A stretch of 64,000 nt of DNA from Argopecten irradians (taxonomy: Eukaryota; Mollusca; Bivalvia; Pectinida; Pectinidae). The notes beneath the pieces were generated by a model. The model was not told the origin of the DNA and made no database searches. It worked only from the letters and a program-made list of their open reading frames with translations. The translations under genes and the position numbers were made by a program. This document shows positions 46,146 through 57,800 of this stretch, one piece after another; positions within the stretch are counted from its first letter, which is position 1, and the number at the start of each line of letters is the position of its first letter. The stretch covers positions 8,944,609 to 9,008,608 of the forward strand of contig NC_091149.1 of the NCBI RefSeq assembly GCF_041381155.1, given 5' to 3'.

Positions 46146-46295
46146 GTAATAGAACGTGCGTTTGGTTTATGGAAAATGATATTTCGCTGTATCTATAGAC
46201 CACTTCATTTGGCACCAGAAAGAGCAGTGCCTGTAGTGACAGCAATATTACACAATATTTGTGTAGAAAAAAGGACTCCCTTTGCCCGAAAGCGA

Positions 46296-46817
46296 TGACG
46301 ATGAGGATAGTGATGAAAACGGCAACGCCATTTACAGCCCCGATGATACTGCAAATGGAGCCAATGTAAGAGAAGAACTCATCAACAGGGTGTTTTCTTG
46401 ACTTGAATTTTTCATTCAGAAAAAAAAATTGAACATTGGCTTGTTCAATAAAAGTGAACTTCAAAATCTTCAATGACATTGTGACAATATATGTCCTTTA
46501 TATACTATTGCGTAATAAAAATAAATTGAAAGTCATAAGTTTAAATTTGTTGTTACTCTAATAAGCATCAAAGGCAGATGTAAGGTTGTTTATCATGACT
46601 TCTGATAACATGTTTAGGTGTAACAAAAGGATTTACCAGCTTTACAAAAACATATTTTTCATTTGTTTGAAACGAATTCAAACTGTTATTAAACATTTAA
46701 ATGAAATTTGAGCAAATAATTCCTTTATTTGCTTCCAAAAGAAGAGGCTGGTTATTATCTATAAAAATGTCTTGTATCAACTTAGATTATATTGCCTGAA
46801 TACGCCTAAAAAGAAAA
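46296..46817. other. Internal Harbinger spacer
   Basis: AT-rich sequence between the end of the transposase relic and the minus-strand Myb-like region. An AATAAA at about 46447 may be the old polyadenylation signal of the transposase. Nothing else was seen. Confidence 0.4.
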
Positions 46818-48720
46818 TCATTTCAAAAGTTGATGAACTTGTTCCTCACATTCTTTTCTGGTCAAAAAAGTAGACTGTGACACTTGAATAAGGCATTCAT
46901 CAGCACCAAGGGCATATACAGAGTTCACTGATGCTGATGATAAGGGCGTTGATGAGCATGATACCATATTTGTTGAACAGTCAGAATCTTCTTCCAAGAA
47001 ATCATCCATTTTGTTGTAACTCTTTTTATTTTGGAGGGATTCGTAATACCATTGCAGATTGCAGCCGTATTCATATGGACTTCTTTCACACTTTCTCAAA
47101 AGTCTGCAAAATAAAGCATGATTTGCTTATTGATCTAATCATCTTTCAAGGATATTAGCACTTCTAATTTTCTTCATAATTTTTGATACATATTTTGCAT
47201 CCGAATGTTATTTAGATATATTTCCTTAAAACAAGTACGGACGACGGAAAGTGCTTACATTCAAAATTTTGAAAACAGTAGACCATGGCGTCATTCTCAG
47301 TTTCTAGTTAGGAGTATTGTGCAAACTTTAGAAACACTTACACTGTCTTACATATTTTCTGGTTTAATTTTCATTAATTTAGATATTTATATGTTACTTA
47401 ATATCCTTACCATAGCAAAGCAAATGACAGTGGTGTTCCCTCCTCGTTTTCTACGTCTGTTCTTAAATCAATCGCTGCTGAGTAGCCTGAAGTAAAGTTA
47501 CCTGACTGTTGAATATCAACACTGCATGGTATGAAATGATCTTTGAGCTCCATTGCAATTTTTAGGAAACTTTCTTCACATCTTAAACGAGATTTCTCTA
47601 TTTCAAGCCTGCTTTTTTCGACAGCTAATCTCTCTGTTTCCACATTAAGCCTGCTTTTCTCAACCATATACAAATCATAATTGGTGTAATTTAATGATGT
47701 CACTGATGACGTTTTTTACCGACATTTTTCTCTTTTTGTTTTGGTTTGTTGACGATGGATTAAATGCTGAAGTGGACGGCGGTGTTGTTGTTGGAGACAC
47801 AGACATGGCAGTTGATATATTTAGATCTTCATTAGAAGCTGTGCTTTCATCCCTTATATTGACATTGTCACAGTTTGTGGAGTTTGTATCAATAATATTT
47901 CTGATAGCTCTATCCCAGACTTGTTCGACCCTTGGATTGTCATCGTGTGCAAACACGGATGCTGACGATGACTGATGATGTCTAGAAATATAAGAAGGGT
48001 TGTGATTCTTGAAATTTCATTCAATTTATGGACTTTTTTTGTGTTATTTGTTGATCTGTTATGAAGTTTTATATCATTTTTAAAGTTTATATTCCATTGC
48101 ATGACTACTGTTAACTATATGACTATGTATGGAAAGGAAATTCAACTATGCTACACACTAGCATATACATTACTTATTAGGCTATTATGTCAAAGGAAAT
48201 ATATGACGCCACTGTTTACTGTTTATGTCATTTCTGTCAAAAGTGATAAAATTCATTATCTAGGCCTAACGATTTTTTTCCAGACACACATAGTTTTTAT
48301 ACTTACCTTTGTATATGAAACGTATCTGTAACAGCGACATTTTGGACACCATCGACAGCGGCAACTCCTAGCACTGCTATCACTTTTTCCTCTAAAGGAC
48401 TTAATCCCTCTACTTTTTCACCACCCCCGGTTTTTGATCTTTCGCGTTTTATTTTGGCTTCTTTTCCTTTCACAACACTTGCCCAGTCTTGCCATTTTTT
48501 TCTTATATCATCCACGGTTCGGCATGATCTGCTCACGGCATTTACAATATTTGTAATGTTTACCCACTCTCTTTTTTTCTTTTCGTTTGATATGGTATCA
48601 GAAAACTTGCCTAAAATTACTTCACGCTGGTCTGCGACGCCTTCGACTAGGGCCGTTAGCTGTTTCTGAAAAATTAGGTTTACGCGTTCGTTTAGACATC
48701 TTGTCGTCAACTGTTCTCAT
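46818..48720 (-). pseudogene. Myb/SANT-like accessory gene of the Harbinger element, decayed
   Basis: The minus strand begins near 48720 with a methionine frame reading MSKRTRKPNFSE; the neighbouring frame then carries QLTALVEGVADQREVILGKF, REWVNITNIVNAV and TVDDIRKKWQDWASVVKGKE, a Myb/SANT-like DNA-binding domain of the type encoded by Harbinger second genes. The frame switch near the start indicates a frameshift. A good donor (CAAAG|GTAAGT, at 48307/48306) and acceptor (TTTCTAG, about 47982) suggest an intron. The next exon holds a Ser/Thr-rich part (AMSVSPTTTPPSTSAFNPSS), and a Glu/Lys coiled coil (EKSRLEIEKSRL) follows in another frame. A further open piece lies at 46818-47099. It is inactive. 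Confidence 0.65.
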
Positions 48721-49010
48721 TAAGAAGCTTGACATCAGCTTCCAAAGGTACTAATAAAAAACGCACAGAAGACACCGATTGGTTAATTGTAATTGAAAAT
48801 TAAAAAACGATAGACGGATTCCGGAATCGTCACGTTTAGCATTCTCGTAAAGTCGGAACTTAAGGGCTTGTTAATAGGTATTTCAACAAGCTTACGAGAA
48901 AGTTACATGCTTGTTACGGAATTGTCGAGATACACACGTAAATTTCCCTTAGCTATCTCTTAATTCAGTCCCTTAGCCTTAGCGTTAAGGGAACTTTCTT
49001 GGTACGGGCC

Positions 49011-49305
49011 CCTGAATTATACTCCAACAGCTTTATTCCCTCAATGCTAAGAGAATTTAATCAAATAGATATAGAACTCATATTTAATAATTCATTAGAA
49101 CAATTTAAAAAAAGTATCAAAATTGATAATGATATTCCTACTACAGAAATTTCTAATATTTTTAAATATCATGGCGACCGTAAATATAACATTTTTCTGT
49201 GCCAGCTACGAAACCAAGCAAGTAATTTAAACTCTGATCTTTATCACGATCACTTAAGAGAATCTCCAGCCTGTTCCTGTTATTATACCAATGAAAATTC
49301 ACATG
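49011..49305 (+). mobile_element. LINE fragment 3 (C-terminal region)
   Basis: Resumes the LINE after the Harbinger element: ELYSNSFIPSMLREFNQIDI, then KYHGDRKYNIFLCQLRNQAS, NLNSDLYHDHL and ACSCYYTNENSHDFF. The phrase after the reverse transcriptase, with a CxC motif and a following HYFF-type segment, is typical of the C-terminus of jockey/CR1-type LINE ORF2 proteins. It is cut again at GACTTCTTCTTT by the next insertion. Confidence 0.82.
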
Positions 49306-49681
49306 ACTTCTTCTTTTTTTTTTTTTTTTTTTTTTTTCTTTTTTTTTTTATTTTTGCATAATTACATTACAACACAATGCACATAGTCACATAAAACAAT
49401 ATACAGGTACACATATATATGTATTCACAATCACATATCACTCGCGAGCACACATAAAAACACACATACACACACCCACACATCCTCACACCCACACACT
49501 CCCACCCACACACTCACCCTTACACACACCCACATTCGTGCAAGAATGTAAACACAAATATTTCATTTTAAGGGAAAATTTTTAGAATTGAATTTTATAA
49601 TTGTTATAAATAGCACAATATTAATATCAAGTGTATTGTTGTACTAGTTTAAAATACGTATTTGAACATCACTTCTTCTTT
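49306..49681 (-). mobile_element. Poly(T)-headed retroinsertion with 11-bp TSD
   Basis: ACTTCTTCTTT at 49306-49316 is repeated exactly at 49671-49681. The 354-bp insert between them begins with a T-rich run of about 35 bases (a poly(A) tail on the minus strand), then unique AT-rich sequence and a CA/CACACCC-rich patch at about 49450-49550. The target duplication and tail identify a LINE-mobilised short retroinsertion. The body was not recognised as a known SINE. Confidence 0.8.
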
Positions 49682-50670
49682 GACTGTAGGCACTTCTATG
49701 AACAGAGAGCAGTTCTTATACAGGGAATGAATAACTTAGGTTTACCAGATAATCATAATCATTGAAACATTAAATGGATGTAAATTTTGCAATAATGATA
49801 TTAACAAAGATATTTTACAATGCGTGATTGAATATATATGCCATACTAAAAGATTTGATTTCTGATAAACATATTTTATATACATGTATCATAGCCCTCT
49901 GCATATATAAGCAAACAAAAACAAGTAACAAGTACCCATATCTAATTACTTGATAGTCAAAATACTATCTAGCAGTGCAATTAAACATCTAAACTATTGT
50001 ATATGTTAATATTTATTTCTAATTTACTCTAAACTATCCTGGCTGGATGGATACTGAATACTGTTTATCGAATATTGAGAATCGTTTTATACTATAATAA
50101 TTATTTAATTGAATAATCAAACTGTACATATTAGAACCATAAATGTTGGTTAACTCCAATTGTATAAAAAATTGCATTCAATCTCCTACCATTTTTTTTT
50201 CATATTCAACTGAAGACAAAATGCTCATTTGTTGTCAGACTTTCATACATATATCCCAAAGGGATGGGTCATTGTGCATAAGCACGGGGACTTTTTGGCC
50301 TAATATCTCATGGTGTGTATGTATGTTAGTCTGTCAATAAATGAGCATGATTCTTATCCCTATCCAAAAACTACAATCACTAGGAATATGAAATCCAAAT
50401 AACTAAACTTGTTCTGAAACATTTTCTATAAAAAATAAAATTGGAGTTATCCCCCTTTAATTAGTAATTACTAATATTATTATCACTATACTGTAATTAA
50501 TTCAATTTATTTGTATATATAAATATATGTATTAATTAATTGCAGAATGAATTCATGTTTATACTTTAAAATAAGATCTGGAGAGGACTTAAATAGGCGT
50601 AGCCTGATGTCTGATCCTATTGATGTACATAATATCAATAAAATATTGTTGAAATTGAAATTGAAAGTCA
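49682..50670 (+). mobile_element. LINE fragment 4 (C-terminus and 3' UTR)
   Basis: Codons continue the LINE protein (FDCRHFYEQRAVLIQGMNNL, GLPDN), then decay; YICHTKRFDF at about 49838 is a usual LINE C-terminus. The following AT-rich kilobase is probably LINE 3' UTR. It ends near 50635-50668 with AATAAAATATTG and (TTGAAA)n-type short repeats, the kind of tail seen on CR1/L2/jockey-type elements. The exact 3' boundary is inferred. Confidence 0.65.
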
Positions 50671-50695
50671 CAATAGTTTGTTTCGGGTTAAATAT

Positions 50696-50710
50696 GGCGC
50701 ATGCGCAGAA
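50696..50710 (+). promoter_or_regulatory. NRF1-like site upstream of the SWIM-YqaJ gene
   Basis: GCGCATGCGC at 50697-50706, within GGCGCATGCGCAG, matches the palindromic NRF1 consensus. It lies about 60 bases upstream of the chosen ATG, in a short GC-richer patch directly after the LINE tail. The context suggests a TATA-less promoter. An ATG inside the motif (50701) opens the same frame 21 codons earlier, but the ATG at 50764 gives the better N-terminus. Confidence 0.5.
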
Positions 50711-52870
50711 ACCACCTGGGAGGACAAACGTCATCTGGGCGTCCTTTGTTTATAGCAACCAAGATGTCGTCGCGGGAATTACAAAATTCTTTCGTTGACA
50801 GCATCGCCTCCCGTCAGGTTTTTCAACCTTATAACTCGGTAGCATATGCTTCGATTTTTCAAAGTAAGGTTCCAAACATAAATTTCCAAGTTATTTATGA
50901 CTTCATGGTCAATAGGAAGCGGCCAGTTGGGGAGTCAGGCGACGGATATCATCAGCTGTCAACTGTCAGCTGTCATTCTGTCAAATCGTACCGATCGATG
51001 GATAGAGCTGTCGCACATTACCAGGCAGGGGATGTCCAGCAGATCAAATTTGTGGAGGTATCGATGTTTTTAATAGAAACTTATGTAATTTATATTTAAA
51101 TCGTTAGATATATTCGTTGATTAAAATTCAAGCGGGCCTAGATTCAGTCGTACGGTGGCCTAGGCTACAGTAGGCCTACACGGTGACCTAATTTTCGGCG
51201 ATGTTATTGCATTTGTCAATGAAGTCAATATAATTTAAAAGCAAAATTTCAAACCCCATCATTGGTAACAAAGAATATATATAAAAATTATAAACACAAA
51301 TTGCTTTAAATGTCTTTAAAAAGCATGTCAAAAGAAAAAAAATATTATGAAAAGACGCAACAGACAGTGAAGTAGTCTAGTCAAGTAATTAACCAAGAGT
51401 TATCTTTCTTCCTTCATGATTTGCACTGACAGGATTGGGGAAAAGTTGCATCTTCTATTGTTTTCTTTTTATAGGTTGATACTGATCTAATTTATGGGAC
51501 AGCAATGGTACTTGCGTCAATGAATAAAACGAAATATTCTGTCAACATCGCCTTCAAGAATGAAATACCCATTCATGCTTATTGCCAGTGTCCTATCGGG
51601 TAAGACCACAGTCATTATACATTTTGTAAAGCAGACAAATGAAAACAAATTTTAGGTTGAAAAGTATCCTTTTTTTAATTTTTTTTTCAAATTATAAATA
51701 CCGCATAAATGCATTCAGTCTGTCCATAAAATCATTTATTATTTTTCAATTAATTAATTCATAAAATTCTGTCCTCAAGTCTGTTTATTTATTTAGATTA
51801 ATTTGTTAATTATTAATTTAGATTAATCAATATATTTATGTATCCATTTATTTTTTATTTATTTTACAGTTTGGCCAAATGCTGCAGCCATGTTGGGGCA
51901 TTATTATTCGCCATCAATGGGTACCATTTAGAAAAAGATAAAGAAAATTCTCAAATCCAATGTACATTAAGAAAATATGAATGGAATGTACCAAGAAAAC
52001 TCTATATGGATCCGCAACCTGTAAACAATATGCATTTCTGAAAGAGAACTGATTGTGACAAGCAAAGTGTCTTGAATTATTGATCCACGACACTCTTCCG
52101 ACAGAATTTATGATCAAGATCACTACACCAATATGATGATGGAATTAAAGGCAGTTTTTCCAAAATCAGGTTTGTAAATTACCTTCAGATATTTCAGTTT
52201 TCTGATATATACATGTATTACCATCAATGAATCAAAAAGATAAAATACTATGATATAGAAACTTTCAGACTTGTATTACCATCATAAATTTTAAAAAAAT
52301 GCAAAAATCTTGGGATTTTATAAATAATTTTTTTATAACCCAGTGATTGTTATAATTTCTTTCAAAACCACAATAACTATTTTACCTTCAAATACTAGTT
52401 CTCCAGGGGGAGAATGTATATAAACATTACACAGTATAAATATCCCTTCCACAAATTTTCGGCCTCTTGGCCATCTTCAGGTACATAGAAACACAAGAAA
52501 AGCTAAGTGAAAGCCATCTTGAACTTTTGATACTATTTTACCAGCAATGTTTTTATATTGGCAGGTATGTCACACTTAGCCATTATTCCTGATGTCAAAC
52601 CACCTGTCCAGAGAGAAGAAGTTGTATTGACAGCCATAGAATCTGATCCAATGGAAGAAAGGGCACATGGACTGGTGTACAAGCCAAATAGCAGCACTGG
52701 TACATACATTGTAATTAAAAAAAAAAAAAAAAAACAAACACACACACACACAAACAGCATTTCTTTCAGATAAATGTGATTTATTACAATGTTCTGAATT
52801 TAGATGATAGTAATGACACAACATTGATTTTATAAAATCTGTACATGTATTATTTATTACACAAAACAAC

Positions 52871-53063
52871 TACCGTATTTGAGCCAATAAGCGCCCAGGG
52901 CGCTTAAAAATGATAAAAATAGAAAGGTGCTAATAAGTCGCAAATTTATACCGTTTTATGTAATTTTGGTCCTTATTTATGCATGGGCAATTGAAATTGA
53001 GGCCTCAAAAAAGGGAGAGGGGCGCTTATAGGGACATGGGCGCTTATTGGGTCGAATACAGTA
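52871..53063. mobile_element. TA-flanked MITE in intron 4
   Basis: The left end TACCGTATTTGAGCCAATAA continues GCGCCCA; the reverse of the right end is TACTGTATTCGACCCAATAA continuing GCGCCCA. That gives about 27-bp TIRs with three mismatches around a 190-bp element, with TA at both ends as for Tc1/mariner- or pogo-type MITEs. GGGCGCTTA is repeated just inside the ends. No protein is encoded. It lies in an intron and so does not disrupt coding. Confidence 0.75.
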
Positions 53064-53679
53064 CATGTATTCACATTAACGATTCATCCATAAAATAACA
53101 TGCATATTCATTGTAATCAACTAAATTTATCATGGAAATATTCACATAAATATTCACACTTTATATTTGATACAGACAAATTTACATTTAATTTATTACA
53201 ATTACTGTTTGCATTTAATCAACACAAATGGAATTTGTTTTACAGCTGCAGTAACATTATAATTGTTTTGTCATATATTTCAGTTCATCTCCTAGCACCA
53301 ATTGATCCCTCTTTAACCCAATATATTGAAGAAAAAACAAGAGGTCAACGGGAAAGTGTATTGTGGCAAGATTTGCATAAAGGTAGAATTACCAGCTCCG
53401 TGTTTGGGGACATACTTCGGGCAGGTGGTAAACCTTTATCCCTGATAGATCGAATTATGCATGGATCTGGTTTAGAAAGGTAAGTATTTGATCTGAATTA
53501 AAATTATAGATGACAAATTAAAAATTCAAATAATGTACATACAAGATATTCCTTTTGGACAACACTTCAGTTCTCATCAGCTTTACTTGATCTGTATGCA
53601 TGTAATACACATGTTCACCGACCAAAATATGTACATGTACATATACATGTATATATATATTGTATTATTTGATTTTGTT

Positions 53680-53835
53680 TGTTTAATGTCCTACTAACAG
53701 CTGGGGTCATTTAAGGATGTGTTAGGTTTGTTGGTGGAGGAAAGTCAGAGTATACAAATACACGGAGAAAAACCATCGATCAGTGGTCACACATTGGATT
53801 CCAACTCGCAACCCTGAGGTCGAGGGCTTGTGGTA
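53680..53835. mobile_element. SINE-like repeat fragment in intron 5
   Basis: It opens TTTGTTTAATGTCCTACTAA and CAGCTGGGGTCATTTAAGGA, then has GGTGGAGGAAAGTCAGAG and GGAGAAAAACC, and ends near TCCAACTCGCAACCCTGAGG, whose reverse resembles a tRNA box B region. It is the same family as the fragments at 5975-6022 and about 22575-22625. Truncated and diverged. Confidence 0.55.
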
Positions 53836-54533
53836 ATATGTATGTTCTGTACATGTATATAAAAAGTGTATGCACCTGTACTAGTATACATTGTAGCCAA
53901 TTACTAATTTTAAACTGAAACAGGTGTTTTCTCAATTTTAGGTACAGCACTTTACCCAAACCGATTCAGTGGGGAATCGACCATGAAAGGGAAGCTGTGG
54001 GTGACTATATAAAGCTCCAGAACCGGGTTACATCTCTGAGTGTTAGTAAGACAGGTCTTACTCTTCTCCCTTCTCACCCCTTTATTGGCGCGTCCTGGGA
54101 TGGTAAGATTATTGATACCTCCATGCCCCAAGAAAACAATATTGGAGTTTTAGAGATAAAGTGTCCATATTCTGTAAACGGCCAGCTTGTAAATGAAATG
54201 CAAGTGCATGAAATTGTAGAAATGGGATCAAACGACTTTTGTTTACAAAAGACAGAAGAGGGAACCAGACTGAGAAGGAGTCACTGTTACTACGCACAAG
54301 TGCAAGGCGAAATGGCGGTTATAGGTATCACATGGTGTGATTTTGTGGTTTTGACCAGAACAGCACATGGAAACTGTTTTATAGAAAGAGTGTATTTTGA
54401 TCGTGACTTTGTTTCAAACATGATGCCTCGTTTAGTGGAATTCTATGTGAAACATATTTTACATGATTGAATTCCTATTTCCAACAAACTTTAATTCATA
54501 TGACTTTAAGATATGTTTACAAAAAAAAATAAA

Positions 54534-54877
54534 AGTAAGGAAGGAAGAGAATATAAATAACTATTTGTGATACAGTAAAAAGGTTCAAGCAAGTTTATTG
54601 GGAATGAAATTGATTTAATTTTTTTAAGTTTCAACTTTGAAAATATTTTCTGAGCAATATATCTTTCAATATTTTTTAGCAACAACAATTTAATATCTGG
54701 ACTGTCTAAATCTTTCATATTTGTTTTTGGTTATTTTTCATACAATATCCAATTATCAATTATTGTTTTACACAAAAGAAACGGTTTTTGATCCATTAAA
54801 CATTAACCTTGTACGCAGACAAGGGGTATTCTATATTCATGTCTTCTTGTCGTCATTACATTATATATATATACAGC
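54534..54877. other. AT-rich spacer before the satellite
   Basis: About 340 bp of AT-rich sequence after the poly(A) signal of the preceding gene, ending in a short TA run (about 54862-54874). Nothing was recognised. Confidence 0.5.
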
Positions 54878-57800
54878 GATCACACCCTGCTGTACTGTAG
54901 TAGTTTTATCACAGCTATCACACCCTGCTGTACTGTAGTAGTTTTATCACAGCTATCACACCCTGCTGTACTGTAGTAGTTTTATCACAGCTATCACACC
55001 CTGCTGTACTGTAGTAGTTTTATCACAGCTATCACACCCTGCTGTACTGTAGTAGTTTTATCACAGCTATCACACCCTGCTGTACTGTAGTAGTTTTATC
55101 ACAGCTATCACACCCTGCTGTACTGTAGTAGTTTTATCACAGCTATCACAACCTGCTGTACTGTAGTAGTTTTATCACAGCTATCACACCCTGCTGTACT
55201 GTAGTAGTTTTATCACAGCTATCACACCCTGCTGTACTGTAGTAGTTTTATCACAGCTATCACACCCTGCTGTACTGTAGTAGTTTTATCACAGCTATCA
55301 CAACTTTATCACAGCTATCACACCCTGCTGTACTGTAGTAGTTTTATCACAGCTATCACACCCTGCTGTACTGTAGTAGTTTTATCACAGCTATCACACC
55401 CTGCTGTACTGTAGTAGTTTTATCACAGCTATCACACCCTGCTGTACTGTAGTAGTTTTATCACAGCTATCACACCCTGCTGTACTGTAGTAGTTTTATC
55501 ACAGCTATCACACCCTGCTGTACTGTAGTAGTTTTATCACAGCTATCACACCCTGCTGTACTGTAGTAGTTTTATCACAGCTATCACACCCTGCTGTACT
55601 GTAGTAGTTTTATCACAGCTATCACACCCTGCTGTACTGTAGTACTTGTATCACAGTTATCACACCCTGCTGTACTGTAGTAGTTTTATCACAGCTATCA
55701 CATCCTGCTGTACTGTAGTAGTTTTATCACAGCTATCACATCCTGCTGTACTGTAGTAGTTTTATCACAGCTATCACATCCTGCTGTACTGTAGTAGTTT
55801 TATCACAGCTATCACACCCTGCTGTACTGTAGTAGTTTTATCACAGCTATCACACCCTGCTGTACTGTAGTAGTTTTATCACAGCTATCACACCCTGCTG
55901 TACTGTAGTAGTTTTATCACAGCTATCACACCCTGCTGTACTGTAGTAGTTTTTATCACAGCTATCACACCCTGCTGTACTGTAGTAGTTTTATCACAGC
56001 TATCACACCCTGCTGTACTGTAGTAGTTTTATCACAGCTATCACACCCTGCTGTACTGTAGTAGTTTTATCACAGCTATCACACCCTGCTGTACTGTAGT
56101 AGTTTTATCACAGCTATCACACACCCTGCTGTACTGTAGTAGTTTTATCACAGCTATCACACCCTGCTGTACTGTAGTAGTTTTATCACAGCTATCACAC
56201 CCTGCTGTACTGTAGTAGTTTTATCACAGCTATCACACCCTGCTGTACTGTAGTAGTTTTTTCACAGCTATCACACCCTGCTGTACTGTAGTAGTTTTAT
56301 CACAGCTATCACACCCTGCTGTACTGTAGTAGTTTTATCACAGCTATCACACCCTGCTGTACTGTAGTAGTTTTATCACAGCTATCACACCCTGCTGTAC
56401 TGTAGTAGTTTTATCACAGCTATCACACCCTGCTGTACTGTAGTAGTTTTATCACAGCTATCACACCCTGCTGTACTGTAGTAGTTTTATCACAGCTATC
56501 ACACCCTGCTGTACTGTAGTAGTTTTATCACAGCTATCACACCCTGCTGTACTGTAGTAGTTTTATCACAGCTATCACACCCTGCTGTACTGTAGTAGTT
56601 TTATCACAGTTATCACACCCTGCTGTACTGTAGTAGTTTTATCACAGCTATCACACCCTGCTGTACTGTAGTAGTTTTATCACAGCTATCACACCCTGCT
56701 GTACTGTAGTAGTTTTATCACAGCTATCACACCCTGCTGTACTGTAGTAGTTTATCACAGCTATCACATCCTGCTGTACTGTAGTAGTTTATCACAGCTA
56801 TCACACCCTGCTGTACTGTAGTAGTTTTATCACAGCTATCACACCCTGCTGTACTGTAGTAGTTTTATCACAGCTATCACACCCTGCTGTACTGTAGTAG
56901 TTTTATCACAGCTATCACACCCTGCTGTACTGTAGTAGTTTTATCACAGCTATCACACCCTGCTGTACTGTAGTAGTTTTATCACAGCTATCACACCCTG
57001 CTGTACTGTAGTAGTTTTTATCACAACTATCACACATCTCTGCTGTACTGTAGTAGTTTTATCACAGCTATCACACCCTGCTGTACTGTAGTAGTTTTAT
57101 CACAGCTATCACACCCTGCTGTACTGTAGTAGTTTATCACAGCTATCACACCCTGCTGTACTGTAGTAGTTTTATCACAGCTATCACACCCTGCTGTACT
57201 GTAGTAGTTTTATCACAGCTATCACACCCTGCTGTACTGTAGTAGTTTTATCACAGCTATCACACCCTGCTGTACTGTAGTAGTTTTATCACAGCTATCA
57301 CACCCTGCTGTACTGTAGTAGTTTTATCACAGCTATCACACACTGCTGTACTGTAGTAGTTTTATCACAGCTATCACACCCTGCTGTACTGTAGTAGTTT
57401 TATCACAGCTATCACACCCTGCTGTACTGTAGTAGTTTTATCACAGCTATCACACCCTGCTGTACTGTAGTTTTTATCACAGCTATCACACCCTGCTGTA
57501 CTGTAGTAGTTTTATCACAGCTATCACACCCTGCTGTACTGTAGTAGTTTTTATCACAGCTATCACACCCTGCTGTACTGTAGTAGTTTTATCACAGCTA
57601 TCACACCCTGCTGTACTGTAGTAGTTTTATCACAGCTATCACACCCTGCTGTACTGTAGTAGTTTTATCACAGCTATCACACCCTGCTGTACTGTAGTAG
57701 TTTTATCACAGCTATCACACCCTGCTGTACTGTAGTAGTTTTATCACAGCTATCACACCCTGCTGTACTGTAGTAGTTTTATCACAGCTATCACACCCTG

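Larger units (their letters stand above)
44149..46295 (+). pseudogene. HARBI1-like transposase pseudogene, split by a hAT insertion
   Basis: It starts at ATG 44149 (MAILVLRRDQDVPKRLFRDR). Later parts show a helix-turn-helix-like segment (GVSKMAVSRAVKIVTDLIVG) and the first catalytic Asp block FPSVLGAVDGTLIPIETP of DDE_4 transposases at about 44560-44610, then NCGLCAS and DGWVIG around 44765-44825. After the hAT element (44974-46145) the C-terminal block VIERAFGLWKMIFRCIYRPL resumes at about 46145. The frame changes several times: near 44300-44313 with a stop after FYQGKS, near 44670 and again near 44840. It cannot make a working enzyme. In intact relatives the enzyme cuts and pastes the element together with the Myb-like partner. 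Confidence 0.8.
43811..49010. mobile_element. PIF/Harbinger DNA transposon, 5.2 kb, inactive
   Basis: Ends are inverted (GGGGCCTGTAACTAGAAG at left; right end reverse reads GGGGCCCGTACCAAGAAAG) with a 3-bp target duplication (ACT at left, CCT at right, one mismatch), fitting Harbinger elements. It encodes a plus-strand HARBI1-like transposase and a minus-strand Myb/SANT-like protein, the usual two-gene Harbinger layout. Both are damaged. Subterminal repeats of TA(A/T)CT(A/C)GAAG type occur at about 43819, 43877, 43997 and 44073. It interrupts a LINE and is itself interrupted by a hAT derivative. Confidence 0.85.
50764..54470 (+). pseudogene. SWIM zinc-finger and YqaJ-nuclease gene, six exons, frame-broken
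   Basis: Exons by splice sites and frame: 50764-51057, 51475-51599, 51870-52169, 52565-52699, 53284-53479, 53942-54470. The SWIM finger spans exons 2 and 3 (YCQCPIGLAKCCSHVGALLF, CxC then CxH). Exons 5 and 6 give a complete YqaJ/lambda-exonuclease-type domain: RESVLWQDLHKGRITSSVFG, WGIDHEREA, GASWDGKI with the catalytic Asp, GVLEIKCPY with ExK, and YYAQVQGEM. In phage such nucleases resect DNA ends; the role of animal SWIM-YqaJ proteins is not established. All junctions agree in phase except within exon 3, where the frame entering at LAKCCSH stops after PVNNMHF (about 52040) and another frame (DPRHSSDRIYDQDHYTNM) leads out. So the gene is a recent pseudogene, or the assembly has an error there. 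AATAAA lies at 54528-54533. Confidence 0.75.

Noticed and set aside
49309-49361. Phe-rich C-terminus continuing the LINE protein
   Set aside because: It is the poly(T) head of a separate retroinsertion, shown by the 11-bp target duplication.
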